64,000 nucleotides of DNA from Natronohydrobacter thiooxidans (GCF_001884735.1 NZ_MJAP01000009.1:1-64000); one strand, 5' to 3'. Shown: positions 36,107 through 45,747, counted from the stretch's first letter. A program made the numbers and translations. Notes: generated from the letters alone by a model not told the origin.

Positions 36107-37162
36107 GTGACCAATGCCTTCACAACATCCGGCATCCTTGGCGGCCTTTTGTCTGACCCGGAAATTGCAGCAGAGTTCGGCGCATCGGCCTTTTGCACCC
36201 GCATGCTTGAGTTTGAGGCGGCATGGACCCAGGCACTCGCCTCTTGCGGTGTTGTGACCGCGCAGGAGGCAAACACCGCATTGGCTGCAATCAAGGGGTT
36301 TTCAGCCGACAATCTTGGGCAGGGCAGTGATCGTGACGGGATACCTGTGCCGGTTTTGGTCGCGGCCTTGAAGTCCGGGTTGAAAGATGGCGCGGCCCGC
36401 GCTGTTCATACAGGGGCGACCAGTCAAGATGTGATCGATACGGCGCTGATACTGACCTGCCTGTCGGTGCTGGAGCGGCTGACTGATCGCATGACGCGGG
36501 TTGTTGCGGGGCTTGATGCTGTTCTGGACAGATATGGCGATGCCCCGCTGCAGGCCCGGACCCGGATGCAGGCCGCATTGCCTGCAACCGTCGGCTTGCG
36601 CGTTGCGGCGTGGCGGCGCCCGTTGGCAGACCGCCTGTCGCAGACGGCATCTGTCAGGGCAGATCTTGCCGTGGCGCAGATCGGCGGACCCATCGGCATC
36701 CGCGAAACGCCGCATCCTCATGTTGCGGATTGTGCGGCTATGGTTGCCGAAACACTTGGCCTGTCCCTTGGCCCTGTCTGGCATGCAGATCGCAGCCGGG
36801 TCGTGGCCTTTGGGCATTGGCTGAGCTTGGTCGCCGGATCCCTCGGCAAGATCGGACAAGACGTGGCCTTGATGGCGCAGCAGGGCATTGATGAAATCAC
36901 CTTGTCCGGTGGCGGTGGATCATCAGCGATGGTGCATAAGCAAAATCCCGTTGCCGCAGAGATGCTGGTCGCATTGGCGCGCTTTGTCGCCGCACAGCAA
37001 GGCATTCTGGGTCAGGCACTGGTCCATGAACAGGAACGCTCCGGGGCCGCCTGGGCACTGGAATGGTTGACTCTACCTGCCATGGCGGAGGCGACTGGCG
37101 CGGCGCTCAATCATGCAGAGAGACTGATCGACTCGATCAAGCGGATTGGCGCGCCGGAATGA
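36107..37162 (+). CDS. pcaB: PcaB-like lyase, 3-carboxy-cis,cis-muconate cycloisomerase family
   Basis: 351-aa member of the fumarase/aspartase superfamily. The signature GGGGSSAMVHKQNPVAAEM near residue 265 corresponds to the GSSxMPxKxN loop, here with Val-His in place of Met-Pro. The QDVIDTALILTCL and GARAAVHTGATSQD-like segment near 100 is also typical. Start GTG 36107 is supported by AAAGGAG at 36094-36100. The enzyme would act in the protocatechuate branch of the beta-ketoadipate pathway, but no other pca gene is here. It stands alone among IS remnants, so the exact substrate is uncertain. Confidence 0.75.
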   Translation: MTNAFTTSGILGGLLSDPEIAAEFGASAFCTRMLEFEAAWTQALASCGVVTAQEANTALAAIKGFSADNLGQGSDRDGIPVPVLVAALKSGLKDGAARAVHTGATSQDVIDTALILTCLSVLERLTDRMTRVVAGLDAVLDRYGDAPLQARTRMQAALPATVGLRVAAWRRPLADRLSQTASVRADLAVAQIGGPIGIRETPHPHVADCAAMVAETLGLSLGPVWHADRSRVVAFGHWLSLVAGSLGKIGQDVALMAQQGIDEITLSGGGGSSAMVHKQNPVAAEMLVALARFVAAQQGILGQALVHEQERSGAAWALEWLTLPAMAEATGAALNHAERLIDSIKRIGAPE

Positions 37163-37740
37163 TCTGGCGCGCGGCTCCTGTCATGCGGTGATCTGCCTGA
37201 GAGGCCGGTTCAGAATGGTCTGATTGTTCTTGCGTTTGCGTGGCGCCGCGAGATCCGCAAGCGCATCTGTGGCCTGACAGCAAATACTGCACGGTTTGAC
37301 AGAGATAGGTGCAGGGAACCGGAAGACAGCGGGTGGTGACGGGCGTGCGTGGATAAAGATGGGTTAGCTCATATCCCCGCAAGAAGAAGGACTGACTGAA
37401 ACTGCGTCACGCCCGAACGCTACAGCTTTGACGACTTGTGTTGCAAAGTACATAATCTCCAAATCAATCCCCTGAAGTCCCTGAAGCGCGCCATGTACGG
37501 CGGTGCAAGACCAGAACTCCTCCGGGCCATGATGTTGCCCCCGCCGCATAAATTGAGGGAGACCCGGCTAAAAGGCCATGAAATTCAAGCATGTTGCAAC
37601 AATTCTGACGTCGAAGCTTCGCCTCGGGCCAAGCGTGCCGAAACCACTTCGACTGCCCCCTTGCAAGCAAACCGGGATAGTCCTAGGCAAAGATGCTACG
37701 GCTTTTACAGGTTAGTATCAGGAATTCAGAGGTTCAGAAC
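37163..37740. other. Intergenic region upstream of second galU
   Basis: About 580 bp without a supported gene. Frames here are short and carry no ribosome-binding sites or known motifs. Confidence 0.4.
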
Positions 37741-38631
37741 ATGACACGTATTACAAAGGCCGTCTTTCCCGTTGCGGGGCTGGGGACAAGGTTTCTGCCC
37801 GCGACAAAGGCGATGCCCAAGGAATTACTGCCGATCATCGACAAGCCGATCATTCAGTTTGCTGTAGAAGAGGCCATCGGCGCCGGAATCACCGAGCTGG
37901 TTTTTGTGACAGGGCGCAACAAGCGCGCCGTGGGTGATCATTTCGACGCCAATCTGGAACTGGAAAGCCAGCTTCTGGCCAAGGGCAAAAAGGAGCTGCG
38001 CGATCTGGTGCGCAATATCGTGCCAGAGGGCGTGTCCTGCATTTTCGTGCGCCAGCCAGAGCCGCTGGGGCTGGGCCATGCCGTGCTCTGCGCGGCCCCG
38101 GCTGTCGGCAACAACCCTTTTGCCGTGCTTCTGGCCGATGACTTCATGCAAGGCGAGACCTTGCCGACTGCGGCATTGGTTGCAGCCTTTGATCAGAAGC
38201 CGCAAAACCTTCTGTCCGTTTCCGAGGTCTCGGCCGAGGAGGTCTCGAAATACGGCATCTTGCGCCCTGGTGAGCGGGGCGCAGATGGGCTGATCTCCGT
38301 CAAGGGACTCGTCGAGAAGCCCGCGCGTGAAGACGCGCCCTCGCGACTGGCCTCTTTCGGCCGTTATGTGTTCACCCCGGAGGTATTTGCCGTGTTGCGC
38401 ACGCTCAAACCGGGGGCCGGTGGGGAAATCCAGCTGGCAGATGCGATCGACCAGCTTGCAGAGGCTGGCAAGGTTGCGGCCATTTCCAACCCCTCACAGC
38501 GCTATGACTGCGGCTCGAAATTCGGATATCTGACCGCGATTGTCGATCATGCGCTGGCCCATCCGGACTACCGCACGCGATTTCTGGATTTGCTGCGCGA
38601 CCGGTTGACCGGGCCTGGCTGCAGCCAATAA
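37741..38631 (+). CDS. galU: UTP-glucose-1-phosphate uridylyltransferase, copy 2
   Basis: 296-aa GalU paralogue, same motifs as the copy at 27868 (GLGTRFLPATKAMPKELLPI loop, VTGRNKRAVGDHFD, EIQLADAIDQL). The start is ATG 37741; upstream codons in frame lack conservation. From 37993 to 38144 it is base-for-base identical to 28120-28271 in copy 1, while the flanks differ at many third positions. It stands alone, without galE. Confidence 0.95.
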   Translation: MTRITKAVFPVAGLGTRFLPATKAMPKELLPIIDKPIIQFAVEEAIGAGITELVFVTGRNKRAVGDHFDANLELESQLLAKGKKELRDLVRNIVPEGVSCIFVRQPEPLGLGHAVLCAAPAVGNNPFAVLLADDFMQGETLPTAALVAAFDQKPQNLLSVSEVSAEEVSKYGILRPGERGADGLISVKGLVEKPAREDAPSRLASFGRYVFTPEVFAVLRTLKPGAGGEIQLADAIDQLAEAGKVAAISNPSQRYDCGSKFGYLTAIVDHALAHPDYRTRFLDLLRDRLTGPGCSQ

Positions 38632-38974
38632 GCAACCGCGCGGCCTGCGCGGTCCGGGAAATCCTTGGCAGGCAGGGATGGAGCGCGCCGCATCTCTCTG
38701 CTGTGTTTCCTGCCCTCTGCGCTCTGGGCCTTCGCACGGCGCTCCTGGACGGGCTTCATCTTCCACGAGCACCCTGCGCCGCAGGATCTGCACCTCTGCA
38801 ACCGGCGGCGCATCCTCCGGATAGCCGAAAGAGACCTTCCTATGGCTCGATCATCACCCTTCATATCAGGCCAGAAGAAACCATCACTGCACGGACCGAG
38901 TACAGTATCGAGGAACGCGACTGAGTTGCACGGCATTTATCTTGTTCTTGGTGCCTCAAGGATGTGGTAGACCC
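38632..38974. other. Non-coding stretch after galU copy 2
   Basis: No gene recognised. The frames present do not resemble known proteins. Confidence 0.4.
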
Positions 38975-39246
38975 CAGTGGCAATACCTTTTAGTACCCAT
39001 GAGGCGTGTCATGCCCGGATCAAGGAATTTGCGAAGAGGCAGGATCGCTTGGTGCATTACCTGATGCGCGAAGCGATTGCGCAATAGGTTGACCGGGAAA
39101 AGCGGCGTGAAGCCCTGCGGCGTGACGCTCTTTACGCATGGGAAGCCTACGGCTTTCCGGGAAGCATATGACCCATGAGGAGGCTGATGAGTGGATATCC
39201 CAGTTCGAAGCCGGGCTGGATCTGACCCCCCTGAATGGCACGACTG
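38975..39246 (+). pseudogene. RHH/CopG-like antitoxin, decayed
   Basis: In one frame: ARIKEFAKRQDRLVHYLMREAIAQ, a stop, then VDREKRREALRRDALYAWEAYG; the last part THEEADEWISQFEAG lies in another frame. This matches antitoxins of the ParD/RHH type that pair with RelE/ParE toxins. It has a nonsense change and a frameshift. It directly precedes the decayed toxin. Confidence 0.6.
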
Positions 39247-39529
39247 ATCTGGACGCCCGAGGCGCTCCGGAACATTCAGGACTGTCATAAGTTCCTTGCC
39301 CCCCAAAAACCCCACGGCGGCCCCAAACGCGGTCCGGACCATCCGGGAGGGAACGCGTGTGGTGGCCGAACATTCTGCTGCGGGCCGACCCGTCTAGCAA
39401 ATGGATCCAAGGTTCCGTGAATGGTTGATCGGGTTTGGCGATAGCGGATACTTGGCTCTGTATCGGCTCGATGGGAATAGGGCCGTGGTACTGGTCGTGC
39501 GGCATCAGAAGGAGGCGGGCTATGGGTGA
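39235..39529 (+). pseudogene. RelE/ParE-type toxin, decayed
   Basis: The start MARLIWTPEALRNIQDCHKFLAP and, in another frame, FREWLIGFGDSGYLALYRLDG and VVRHQKEAGYG are the two ends of a RelE/ParE superfamily toxin. A frameshifted, altered middle (about 39300-39400) separates them. Its start overlaps the antitoxin end as in active loci, so this was a type II pair. Confidence 0.65.
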
Positions 39530-39561
39530 GTTGGGGCATGCTCTCGGGTTAAGGGTTACAG

Positions 39562-39744
39562 ATGACATGCAGTCATTTGCCGTTCGATCCTTCAGTGCCG
39601 GAGGATCGAAGGTATGTCCTGGCGGAGGCCATCGCGGCGCAATGTCTGGAAGGCTTAGTGCCATACTGGGCTGAAAAACTTGGCCGAAATAGGCAGATGG
39701 CTATTCAGGCTTCGGTGTGCGTGGATGGCTTGACTGTGAAATGA
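39562..39744 (+). CDS. Doubtful 60-aa ORF
   Basis: A frame that starts MTCSHLPFDPSVPEDRRYVL. It has no homologue that I recognise, and it sits among decayed genes. It may be a gene fragment; coding is not established. Confidence 0.2.
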   Translation: MTCSHLPFDPSVPEDRRYVLAEAIAAQCLEGLVPYWAEKLGRNRQMAIQASVCVDGLTVK

Positions 39745-39944
39745 CCGAAAAGCGCGTGCTACTGGCTGACAATGCTGGAACATTCATGGAAGCAACCATT
39801 TTCCTTTCAGACGCAGGGTAACCTGACCGGCAGCTCCGTCCCGTATAACTTCCGGTCGGTCAGGGTACGGGTGCTTGCGCGGCAGCGGGCGCTGTCGGGT
39901 GGGGCTTCCAGATCGTGACCACCCGTGAGAAATCTGAGGCGGGG

Positions 39945-40430
39945 TCAGCTGACGAGATTCTCGGCATAGCCAGACAGGATCCAGCCCGGCGGCACCGGCT
40001 CCGCCCGGACAAGACGCCCGGCCGTGAAGAGAAGCATATTGCGCGGAGGCTCGTTGAGCCCGGAGTTGTCAAAGACCATGCCCTGATCCGCCTGGCGCAC
40101 GGCCTGCCGGATCATCCACACCCACATGCATCACGGTCACGATGAAGCCGCGGGCCTAGGCCTCTGTGATGACACACAGTTTCGAAGCTTGAGAGAAGAC
40201 GGTCTCGGTCGCGAAGCTCTTTCGGTCCTCCAGCAGGCGGTTCCGGCGTTCAGCAACGATCTCGGCCACCCGGCAGGACGCCTCCATCGAGGCGTCCTTC
40301 AGCTCATCGCGCTGGGTCAGGTCCGCGTTGATGAACGGCCCGGCGAAGCTGGGCGCGACCCGGGTTTCGTAGAGGGTGGAATTCCCGGCCCGTTGGGGCC
40401 GACGTGCTGGACGAGGCTGGGTCTCATGCT
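39945..40430 (-). pseudogene. Zeta-toxin-like ATPase, decayed
   Basis: The P-loop region is readable as VGPNGPG in one frame and STLYETRVAPSFAGPFINAD in the next, then ETVFSQASK, all as in zeta-toxin-type kinases. The C-terminus (IRQAVRQADQGMVFDNSGLNE and GRLVRAEPVPPGWIL) is in a different frame from about 40127 down, after a stretch that lacks part of the usual middle. At least two lesions. It lies directly after an intact antitoxin gene. Confidence 0.65.
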
Positions 40431-40780
40431 GCGGCGTCAGATCCTGCATGCACGAGCTTCCCCGCCGCGTCGAGGCCCACACCCAAACCGAGTTTCCGGC
40501 GCTTCGCAAAGAAGGTCTTCTCGTCGACAGTGGGGGCGGACATCTTTTTGGTGAACGCATTCAGCCAAGCGGCCACCTCTTCGTCCCGCAGCGCGACCGT
40601 GTCGAGGCGGCCCTCCAGCGCCGCAGTCACGCGCGCATGGTCATAGGCGCCCGACTGCTCAATCGCGCGGCCGAGCCGGATCCGGAGGGTGATCTGGCCC
40701 GCGACAGTCCGTCTGTGCAGTACCGCCTCCCGGCGCACCGCAACCATCATGCCGTCCGCGAGCTTCACGGACTTGGCCAT
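40424..40780 (-). CDS. ParD-like antitoxin, intact but orphaned
   Basis: 118-aa protein starting MAKSVKLADGMMVAVRREAV, followed by TVAGQITLRIRLGRAIEQSG. This is the ParD-like antitoxin family that occurs before zeta-type toxins. ATG 40780 is preceded by AGGTGG. The reading frame is complete. Its toxin partner just downstream is decayed, so it may persist as an anti-addiction gene or be in early decay. Confidence 0.65.
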   Translation of the reverse strand: MAKSVKLADGMMVAVRREAVLHRRTVAGQITLRIRLGRAIEQSGAYDHARVTAALEGRLDTVALRDEEVAAWLNAFTKKMSAPTVDEKTFFAKRRKLGLGVGLDAAGKLVHAGSDAAA

Positions 40781-40914
40781 GCCATCCACCTATTTCCACA
40801 GTAGAGGTGGAATAATGCCACCTAAAATACTAGAGAGTATCTCCAGCCCAGGATCGCTCTGGGGATCAGAGTGAATTTTCCTGCATGGGGACGGCAGTCC
40901 GATCGCAGCCGGTG

Positions 40915-41550
40915 TCATAGAATCTGCCGACGGGTCGCTTCCAGCAGAGCCGCGCCACGACTGTTCACATTAAGCTTGGAATATATGCGTTTCACATGCG
41001 TCCTGATGGTCGATTCGGCGACACCAAGGGACCGACCGGCCTGTCTGAGCGTGTTTCCTTCCGCAATGCTAACAAGCACATCCATCTCGCGTTCGGTCAA
41101 TGTGACCGGTTCTGACGGGGCCTCGGGGGCAGGCATGACGAACTTAAGAATGTATCGCGCGATTTTCGGGCTGAGGGGCGCACCACCCGCCATCATCTGC
41201 GACATCATTTCGATCAGGCTATCCGCAGCACTCTCCTTCAGGATGTAGCCCGATGCTCCCTGGCGAACTGCGGCGACCACGGTTTCCTCATCCTCGAAGA
41301 TCGTACAAATGGCGGCTTCGACATCGGGTTGCGACCGGGCCAGATTGGCAAGCACATCAAGGCCGGTTCCGTCAGGCAAGCCGATGTCGATAAGGGCTGC
41401 ATCGAAGCGATAGCGCCGCAAAGCCAACTGCGCCGCGCGCAGGTTGCAGGCAACTGCTGTGGCTTCAAAATTCACCGATTGCGAAAATATGGTCTGAAAG
41501 AAGATCGACCAGTCCGGGTCGTCTTCCACAATCAGAACCCTGTGCTTCAT
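40915..41550 (-). CDS. NarL-family response regulator (module 2)
   Basis: 211-aa regulator. Receiver domain: acidic pocket EDD at residues 9-11, phospho-acceptor Asp55 in ALIDIGLPDGTG and conserved Lys105 in GYILKES. The C-terminal LuxR-type HTH runs from about 148 (TEREMDVLVSIAEGNTLRQAG) to 205, with TIRTHVKRIYSKLNV as the recognition region. ATG 41550 follows AAAGGGGG. It is 35 bp after the kinase stop in a lipoprotein-Slam-kinase-regulator operon. It is intact, unlike the module 1 regulator. Confidence 0.88.
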   Translation of the reverse strand: MKHRVLIVEDDPDWSIFFQTIFSQSVNFEATAVACNLRAAQLALRRYRFDAALIDIGLPDGTGLDVLANLARSQPDVEAAICTIFEDEETVVAAVRQGASGYILKESAADSLIEMMSQMMAGGAPLSPKIARYILKFVMPAPEAPSEPVTLTEREMDVLVSIAEGNTLRQAGRSLGVAESTIRTHVKRIYSKLNVNSRGAALLEATRRQIL

Positions 41551-41585
41551 ACTGCCCCCTTTGCCGCCGTGATCATGGGGCCATG

Positions 41586-43547
41586 TTACCGCGATTGCGC
41601 GCCGTTGTATGTGTTGTTGAAGGTCGCCAAGGGTATCGAGCATTCTACGACCCAGCCTTTGTCGTAGTCCCGGTCGATGGTCAGACGCCCGCCCAGTCGC
41701 GCGACGCGGGCTGGCATGGTTTTGAGGCCGCGCCCGCCCGGGTTTTCGGGTGGCCGATTGCGCGCAAGAGCGGCGCCCGCGCCGCTTATCCTGAGGATAA
41801 AGTCATCGCTGTCGCCCAGCATGGCCTGCGCCCTGATCTTGCTGTTTTTCCCGTGCCGCAGCGCGTTTGCCAGCGCTTCCTGTCCAATGCGCAGCAAGCT
41901 GAGCATCTGGGCAGGTTGCAATTTCAGGCCCTTTACCTGCGACGTACATTCGACGGTGATCTCAACCCCCAACGCTTTGGCCGCGCCCTGGTGGATATGG
42001 CACATATCCGAAAGCGCCTCGCCGATGGTATCGACGTCGCGGGCGGTCATGATGATGCGCAGATCATCTAGGCATCCGTGCAATGCATCCGCGCCTGGAA
42101 GGTTCTGCGCCTTGAACGACGCCAGCATCATCGACAGCCGATTGCCGACTCCGTCATGTAGATCCTCGATAAGCTGGGCGCGTTCTTGCGCAATGCTTTC
42201 CTTTTTCTCGGCAATGATGCGCGCTTCATAGGAACTGCGCAGTTCTTCGCGCGCCGCCTCTATCCTAAGATTAAGTTCAGCATTGGTTTTATGCGCACTT
42301 ACCCAGGCGCGGGCATAGGCGTTGGCAATGGAAACCGATATGGCGAACAGGACAGCAGGCATCGCGATTGGCAGCAAAAGCACTGTTTCAAATGGCATCG
42401 CACCACCAAGCCAGGCCAGATCGTTGATTGTCGGCGGTACGATGCACAGCAATGCAAGCGCCAGTAAGATTTGGTCGCGTTCCGGGCGCATGGCCGTGCG
42501 TGCACAGACGAACGCGATGCAGCCGACCCCGATAACTGCGACCGGAAAATAGAACAACAGAGTCCTGTTTTCGAAGAAATAGCTATCAGGAAACAAAAAC
42601 AGGATCGACGTGCCAAGTACGACCGCGCCAAAAATCACCCGCTCAGGCAGGCGCCAGGTCACACCGGATTGGCGCAACAGAAAAACCGAAAAGAAACCCA
42701 CGGCCCAAGCGAGGCTGCTTGCCACAAGCGGGACCCAGACAGCGATAGGCAGCGGGACATTCTCGACATGCACATGCAGCGACCGAAGCGCAAAGATCAC
42801 CATGGCTGCGGCAAGCAGCCCATAAGTGGCGAAATGGCTATGATCGGTCATCCTGCGGCCTTGCAACCAAACAAGGATTAGCGGAATGGCCATCACGAGG
42901 GTCGCCAGATTCGTGGCCAGTGGCAGGGTGGTCTGCAAGAAGCTGAGCCGGTCAAGAATATCATCGACCAAGGCTGTCGGTCCAAGCATCAACTTTGATA
43001 GTCCAGCAGTGGCGAAGAAGGACGCGGTCACGCGGATGATCAGGGTGTTTTCGCCCACGCGTAGCGCGTTGTCGGGCAGAGGAACCAGCCGTGGCGAGTA
43101 CCACTCCCAGCTCAACGCGGGGTCTTGTTCGACATCCGCGTAAACCGGCTGTCCGTTAAGCACCAGCTCCACCGTTCGCGACACGCGCGGGATGACGATC
43201 GACATGTGCTCGAGCGGAACTTCTTCAAGTGAAAAGGAAATCGTATAGACACCAAGAACCAGCCCTGACGGCGCCCGCCCGTTGACCGGCACGTCGTTGC
43301 GCCAGTCCTGTGACAGACGCACGGGGCCTTGACGCAAAAGCTCTTCGCCCGTGTTCAGGACGGTGAATTCAACCGATTGGGCATGATCAAGCGTGACGAC
43401 CGGCGGCGCTGCGCGATGCGGGTCAAATGTCAGGACCAGATAGCCGACCGCCAGAATGACTGCGCAAAATAGCGTCAGCGTTGCAATGGAATAACTCTGC
43501 CTGAGAAACACGATCTGTTCGCCCGCCGCTTCTGAGACACTAGCCAT
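41586..43547 (-). CDS. Sensor histidine kinase, 7TMR-like, with altered ATPase G1 box (module 2)
   Basis: 653-aa kinase. A first TM (about 19-40), then an extracytoplasmic beta-rich domain of about 140 aa that resembles the 7TMR-DISM extracellular type, then about seven TM segments (190-400) and a coiled coil. HisKA_3 motif RAQLIEDLHDGVGNRL with His464. N box EALANALRHG is kept, and a G2-like GGRGLKTM is present, but the expected D-x-G-x-G of G1 reads ISGAGAAL, so the Asp that binds adenine is absent. ATP binding may be impaired or the protein may act mainly as a phosphatase. It follows the Slam gene by 73 bp. Confidence 0.82.
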   Translation of the reverse strand: MASVSEAAGEQIVFLRQSYSIATLTLFCAVILAVGYLVLTFDPHRAAPPVVTLDHAQSVEFTVLNTGEELLRQGPVRLSQDWRNDVPVNGRAPSGLVLGVYTISFSLEEVPLEHMSIVIPRVSRTVELVLNGQPVYADVEQDPALSWEWYSPRLVPLPDNALRVGENTLIIRVTASFFATAGLSKLMLGPTALVDDILDRLSFLQTTLPLATNLATLVMAIPLILVWLQGRRMTDHSHFATYGLLAAAMVIFALRSLHVHVENVPLPIAVWVPLVASSLAWAVGFFSVFLLRQSGVTWRLPERVIFGAVVLGTSILFLFPDSYFFENRTLLFYFPVAVIGVGCIAFVCARTAMRPERDQILLALALLCIVPPTINDLAWLGGAMPFETVLLLPIAMPAVLFAISVSIANAYARAWVSAHKTNAELNLRIEAAREELRSSYEARIIAEKKESIAQERAQLIEDLHDGVGNRLSMMLASFKAQNLPGADALHGCLDDLRIIMTARDVDTIGEALSDMCHIHQGAAKALGVEITVECTSQVKGLKLQPAQMLSLLRIGQEALANALRHGKNSKIRAQAMLGDSDDFILRISGAGAALARNRPPENPGGRGLKTMPARVARLGGRLTIDRDYDKGWVVECSIPLATFNNTYNGAQSR

Positions 43548-43620
43548 CGGTTATCCATACGTCAACTTGGGAGGCTCCGCGCCGGAAGATTCGTGCTTTC
43601 GTCGTGCAGATGCGCATCAC

Positions 43621-44874
43621 TCAGAAGCTCCGGGTCAGACCGATAGAGACCCGCGCATTGTTGAAATCATAGACCTCGATCGTTGACTTGCGACGTTCCA
43701 GCAAAAGGTCCAGACGCGGCGCATAGTCGGCAAATTCGATTTCACGATGCAGCAATCCGATTGTGAGTGAACTTGTGCGGTCCGAGCGTACCCGTTGAAA
43801 CAGGCTTGACGCCGCATCACGTCGCTCGCGCGCGTGGCCAAGCTCCATCGATGTGACCAGACCTCCGTCAAAGGCATATGTCGCCCCGACCCGGACGCCC
43901 GCCTGAAAGCCGCTTTCGAAATCGGTCCGCGCGTTCGTGCGGCCAACAAACGTGCTGGCGCGCAGGCCAAATTTCGGGCTTACAACATGGGTCAGATCAA
44001 CCTGCGCCCTGCGCCTTGTTGCGTCGCGGTTTGGCAGGTTGTCGTGCCGGATACGTTCCAGATCGCCGCGAAACCGCAGCCTCGTGCGTTCGGTCAGGCG
44101 GGTTTCAAAGGTGGCGTAAACTCCGTAGCTGTAGGAAAAGGCCGAGGACCCGACCCAGCGGCGCGACCCGGTCAGCCCGAGGCCGCTTTCGCGGCCACCA
44201 TCGGCGCGCAGGCTCAGCCCCAGTTCGGTGCCAAGGCGTATGTCGTTTAGCGCGCTGTTCTCAAACAGGCGCGCGTCGACGGAGCCCGAAATCCGCCCGC
44301 TCAGGTCGCGGGTGATCGGTGGCAAATAGGTCAGCCGACCGGTCATGTGAAGCGCTGTAGCCGCTTTGGCCTGTTCGTTCAGGGTGAATTGCTGACCAAG
44401 AATCGTGACAGTTTCCGCATTCGTCCGACGCCCGGGGTTGGATTCGGGCACAATGGCAAAGCTGAACTGCGCTTGCCGGCGTTTGCGTTCCCGAATGCGG
44501 TCCTCGTAGGTCTGGATGGCGTTGCGGGCTTCTTGGGGCAGAGCTCCGCCCCGAGCCTGTTCGAAGTGGAAACCGGCCTTTTCATCGTCCTGAACAAGGA
44601 AGTAGGCGCGTGCCAGTTCCAGTCGGAAACGTGTTTCAGATGGTGCCAGTGATACAAGACGTTCGAGAATCGGGATCGCGGTACGGGGGCGATTTTCGCG
44701 CATATGACCGACCGCCTCGGTCCATGTCTGCAATGCCGCGCGTTGCAACAATTCATGCCGGGACATTTGTTGCGGTGTGTCAGCTTGTCCTTCCGCCGTC
44801 CGTGCCACGGCCAGCGCCGGTGTCAAAAGGATCGCCAGACCCGCGGCAAGCAGGTGTCGCAGCTTGAAATTCAT
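43621..44874 (-). CDS. Slam-type surface lipoprotein assembly modifier (DUF560), module 2
   Basis: 417-aa outer-membrane protein. Signal peptide MNFKLRHLLAAGLAILL, cleaved after about residue 22, then TPR-like helices (RTAIPILERLVSLAPSETRF) and the DUF560 barrel with FAIVPESNPGRRTNAE, ending RVSIGLTRSF. ATG 44874 is chosen for the signal peptide; the upstream frame is not conserved. Same domain order and shared motif as the module 1 protein. It is the likely exporter for the lipoprotein encoded 90 bp upstream. Confidence 0.85.
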   Translation of the reverse strand: MNFKLRHLLAAGLAILLTPALAVARTAEGQADTPQQMSRHELLQRAALQTWTEAVGHMRENRPRTAIPILERLVSLAPSETRFRLELARAYFLVQDDEKAGFHFEQARGGALPQEARNAIQTYEDRIRERKRRQAQFSFAIVPESNPGRRTNAETVTILGQQFTLNEQAKAATALHMTGRLTYLPPITRDLSGRISGSVDARLFENSALNDIRLGTELGLSLRADGGRESGLGLTGSRRWVGSSAFSYSYGVYATFETRLTERTRLRFRGDLERIRHDNLPNRDATRRRAQVDLTHVVSPKFGLRASTFVGRTNARTDFESGFQAGVRVGATYAFDGGLVTSMELGHARERRDAASSLFQRVRSDRTSSLTIGLLHREIEFADYAPRLDLLLERRKSTIEVYDFNNARVSIGLTRSF

Positions 44875-44964
44875 CACATGGCCTTGCGCATGTTCGAGGG
44901 GAATACGCAGCGCCTCGGTAGGGGCGCTGCGCAAGCCTGTCAGAATGGAACGACGTGCTGGGCG

Positions 44965-45687
44965 TCAGTTGCGATCTGCCGAGAAAATGCCCTCGACCTT
45001 GTCGGTGAAGCCTTCTTCTACATCAAAGACAGTACCATCCAGGATACCGATCACCTGACCGGCGCCATCAGTCAGGAAAGTTCCCTCAATCGTGCCGGTG
45101 AACTGGAATTCTTCGCTTGCGGGATTGAACAGTGACCCGCCAAGATTAGCCGCTCCGAAACTGCTACCGGTGATCACGCCATTGCTGAAGGTAAGCGACC
45201 CTGTGATGGGAATATCGTCTGCTTCATCGTCGTAGGCAAGGAAGCTGTCGAGGACGCCCGACACCAACGCTGTGTCGAAATTTGCGGTCAGTCCGATGTC
45301 GCCCAATACGGATGTTCCTGTTTGGCCTTCGGGGGCGTTATCCAAGACCATTCCCACCGTCCCTGAATAGGTCGCCGATCCATCAAGGCCACCGACATCA
45401 AATCCTTCACCGGCATTGCGCGCCAGGAACTCGTCGATCAAGGCTTGTCCGCTGGGATTGAGCAGATTGTATTCGGCGCTTCCGGGTGCAGGGATGTTAG
45501 ACGCGTCATAGACGCTGTCTTCATTTCCACCGCCGTTGCCGTTGCCGTTGCCACCGCCATTGCCGTCGCCCCCATCGTTGATGGGCTCCCCCGTGCCGCT
45601 TCCTCCACTAGTGCTGCTGCCACAAGCCGCCACCGCTGTCAGCAACGGTATCAGGAGCCCAAGCGCCACTAAGCGTTTAATATGCAT
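44965..45687 (-). CDS. Surface lipoprotein with Gly/Asn-rich linker and TbpB-like barrel (module 2)
   Basis: 240-aa lipoprotein. Signal peptide MHIKRLVALGLLIPLLTAVA with lipobox VAAC, Cys at residue 22, followed by a Ser/Gly and Gly/Asn-rich linker to about 56. The domain beyond has GSATYSGTVGMVL and alternating Gly/Phe/Thr strands that fit the barrel of Slam-dependent lipoproteins. First gene of the four-gene module 2 operon. Its partner Slam follows. No ligand can be read. Confidence 0.75.
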   Translation of the reverse strand: MHIKRLVALGLLIPLLTAVAACGSSTSGGSGTGEPINDGGDGNGGGNGNGNGGGNEDSVYDASNIPAPGSAEYNLLNPSGQALIDEFLARNAGEGFDVGGLDGSATYSGTVGMVLDNAPEGQTGTSVLGDIGLTANFDTALVSGVLDSFLAYDDEADDIPITGSLTFSNGVITGSSFGAANLGGSLFNPASEEFQFTGTIEGTFLTDGAGQVIGILDGTVFDVEEGFTDKVEGIFSADRN

Positions 45688-45747
45688 ATTCTTCCCTCTT
45701 TTCGATTAATTCCGCGCCGGTAACTTAACAACCGGTTGAGTTCTCGG

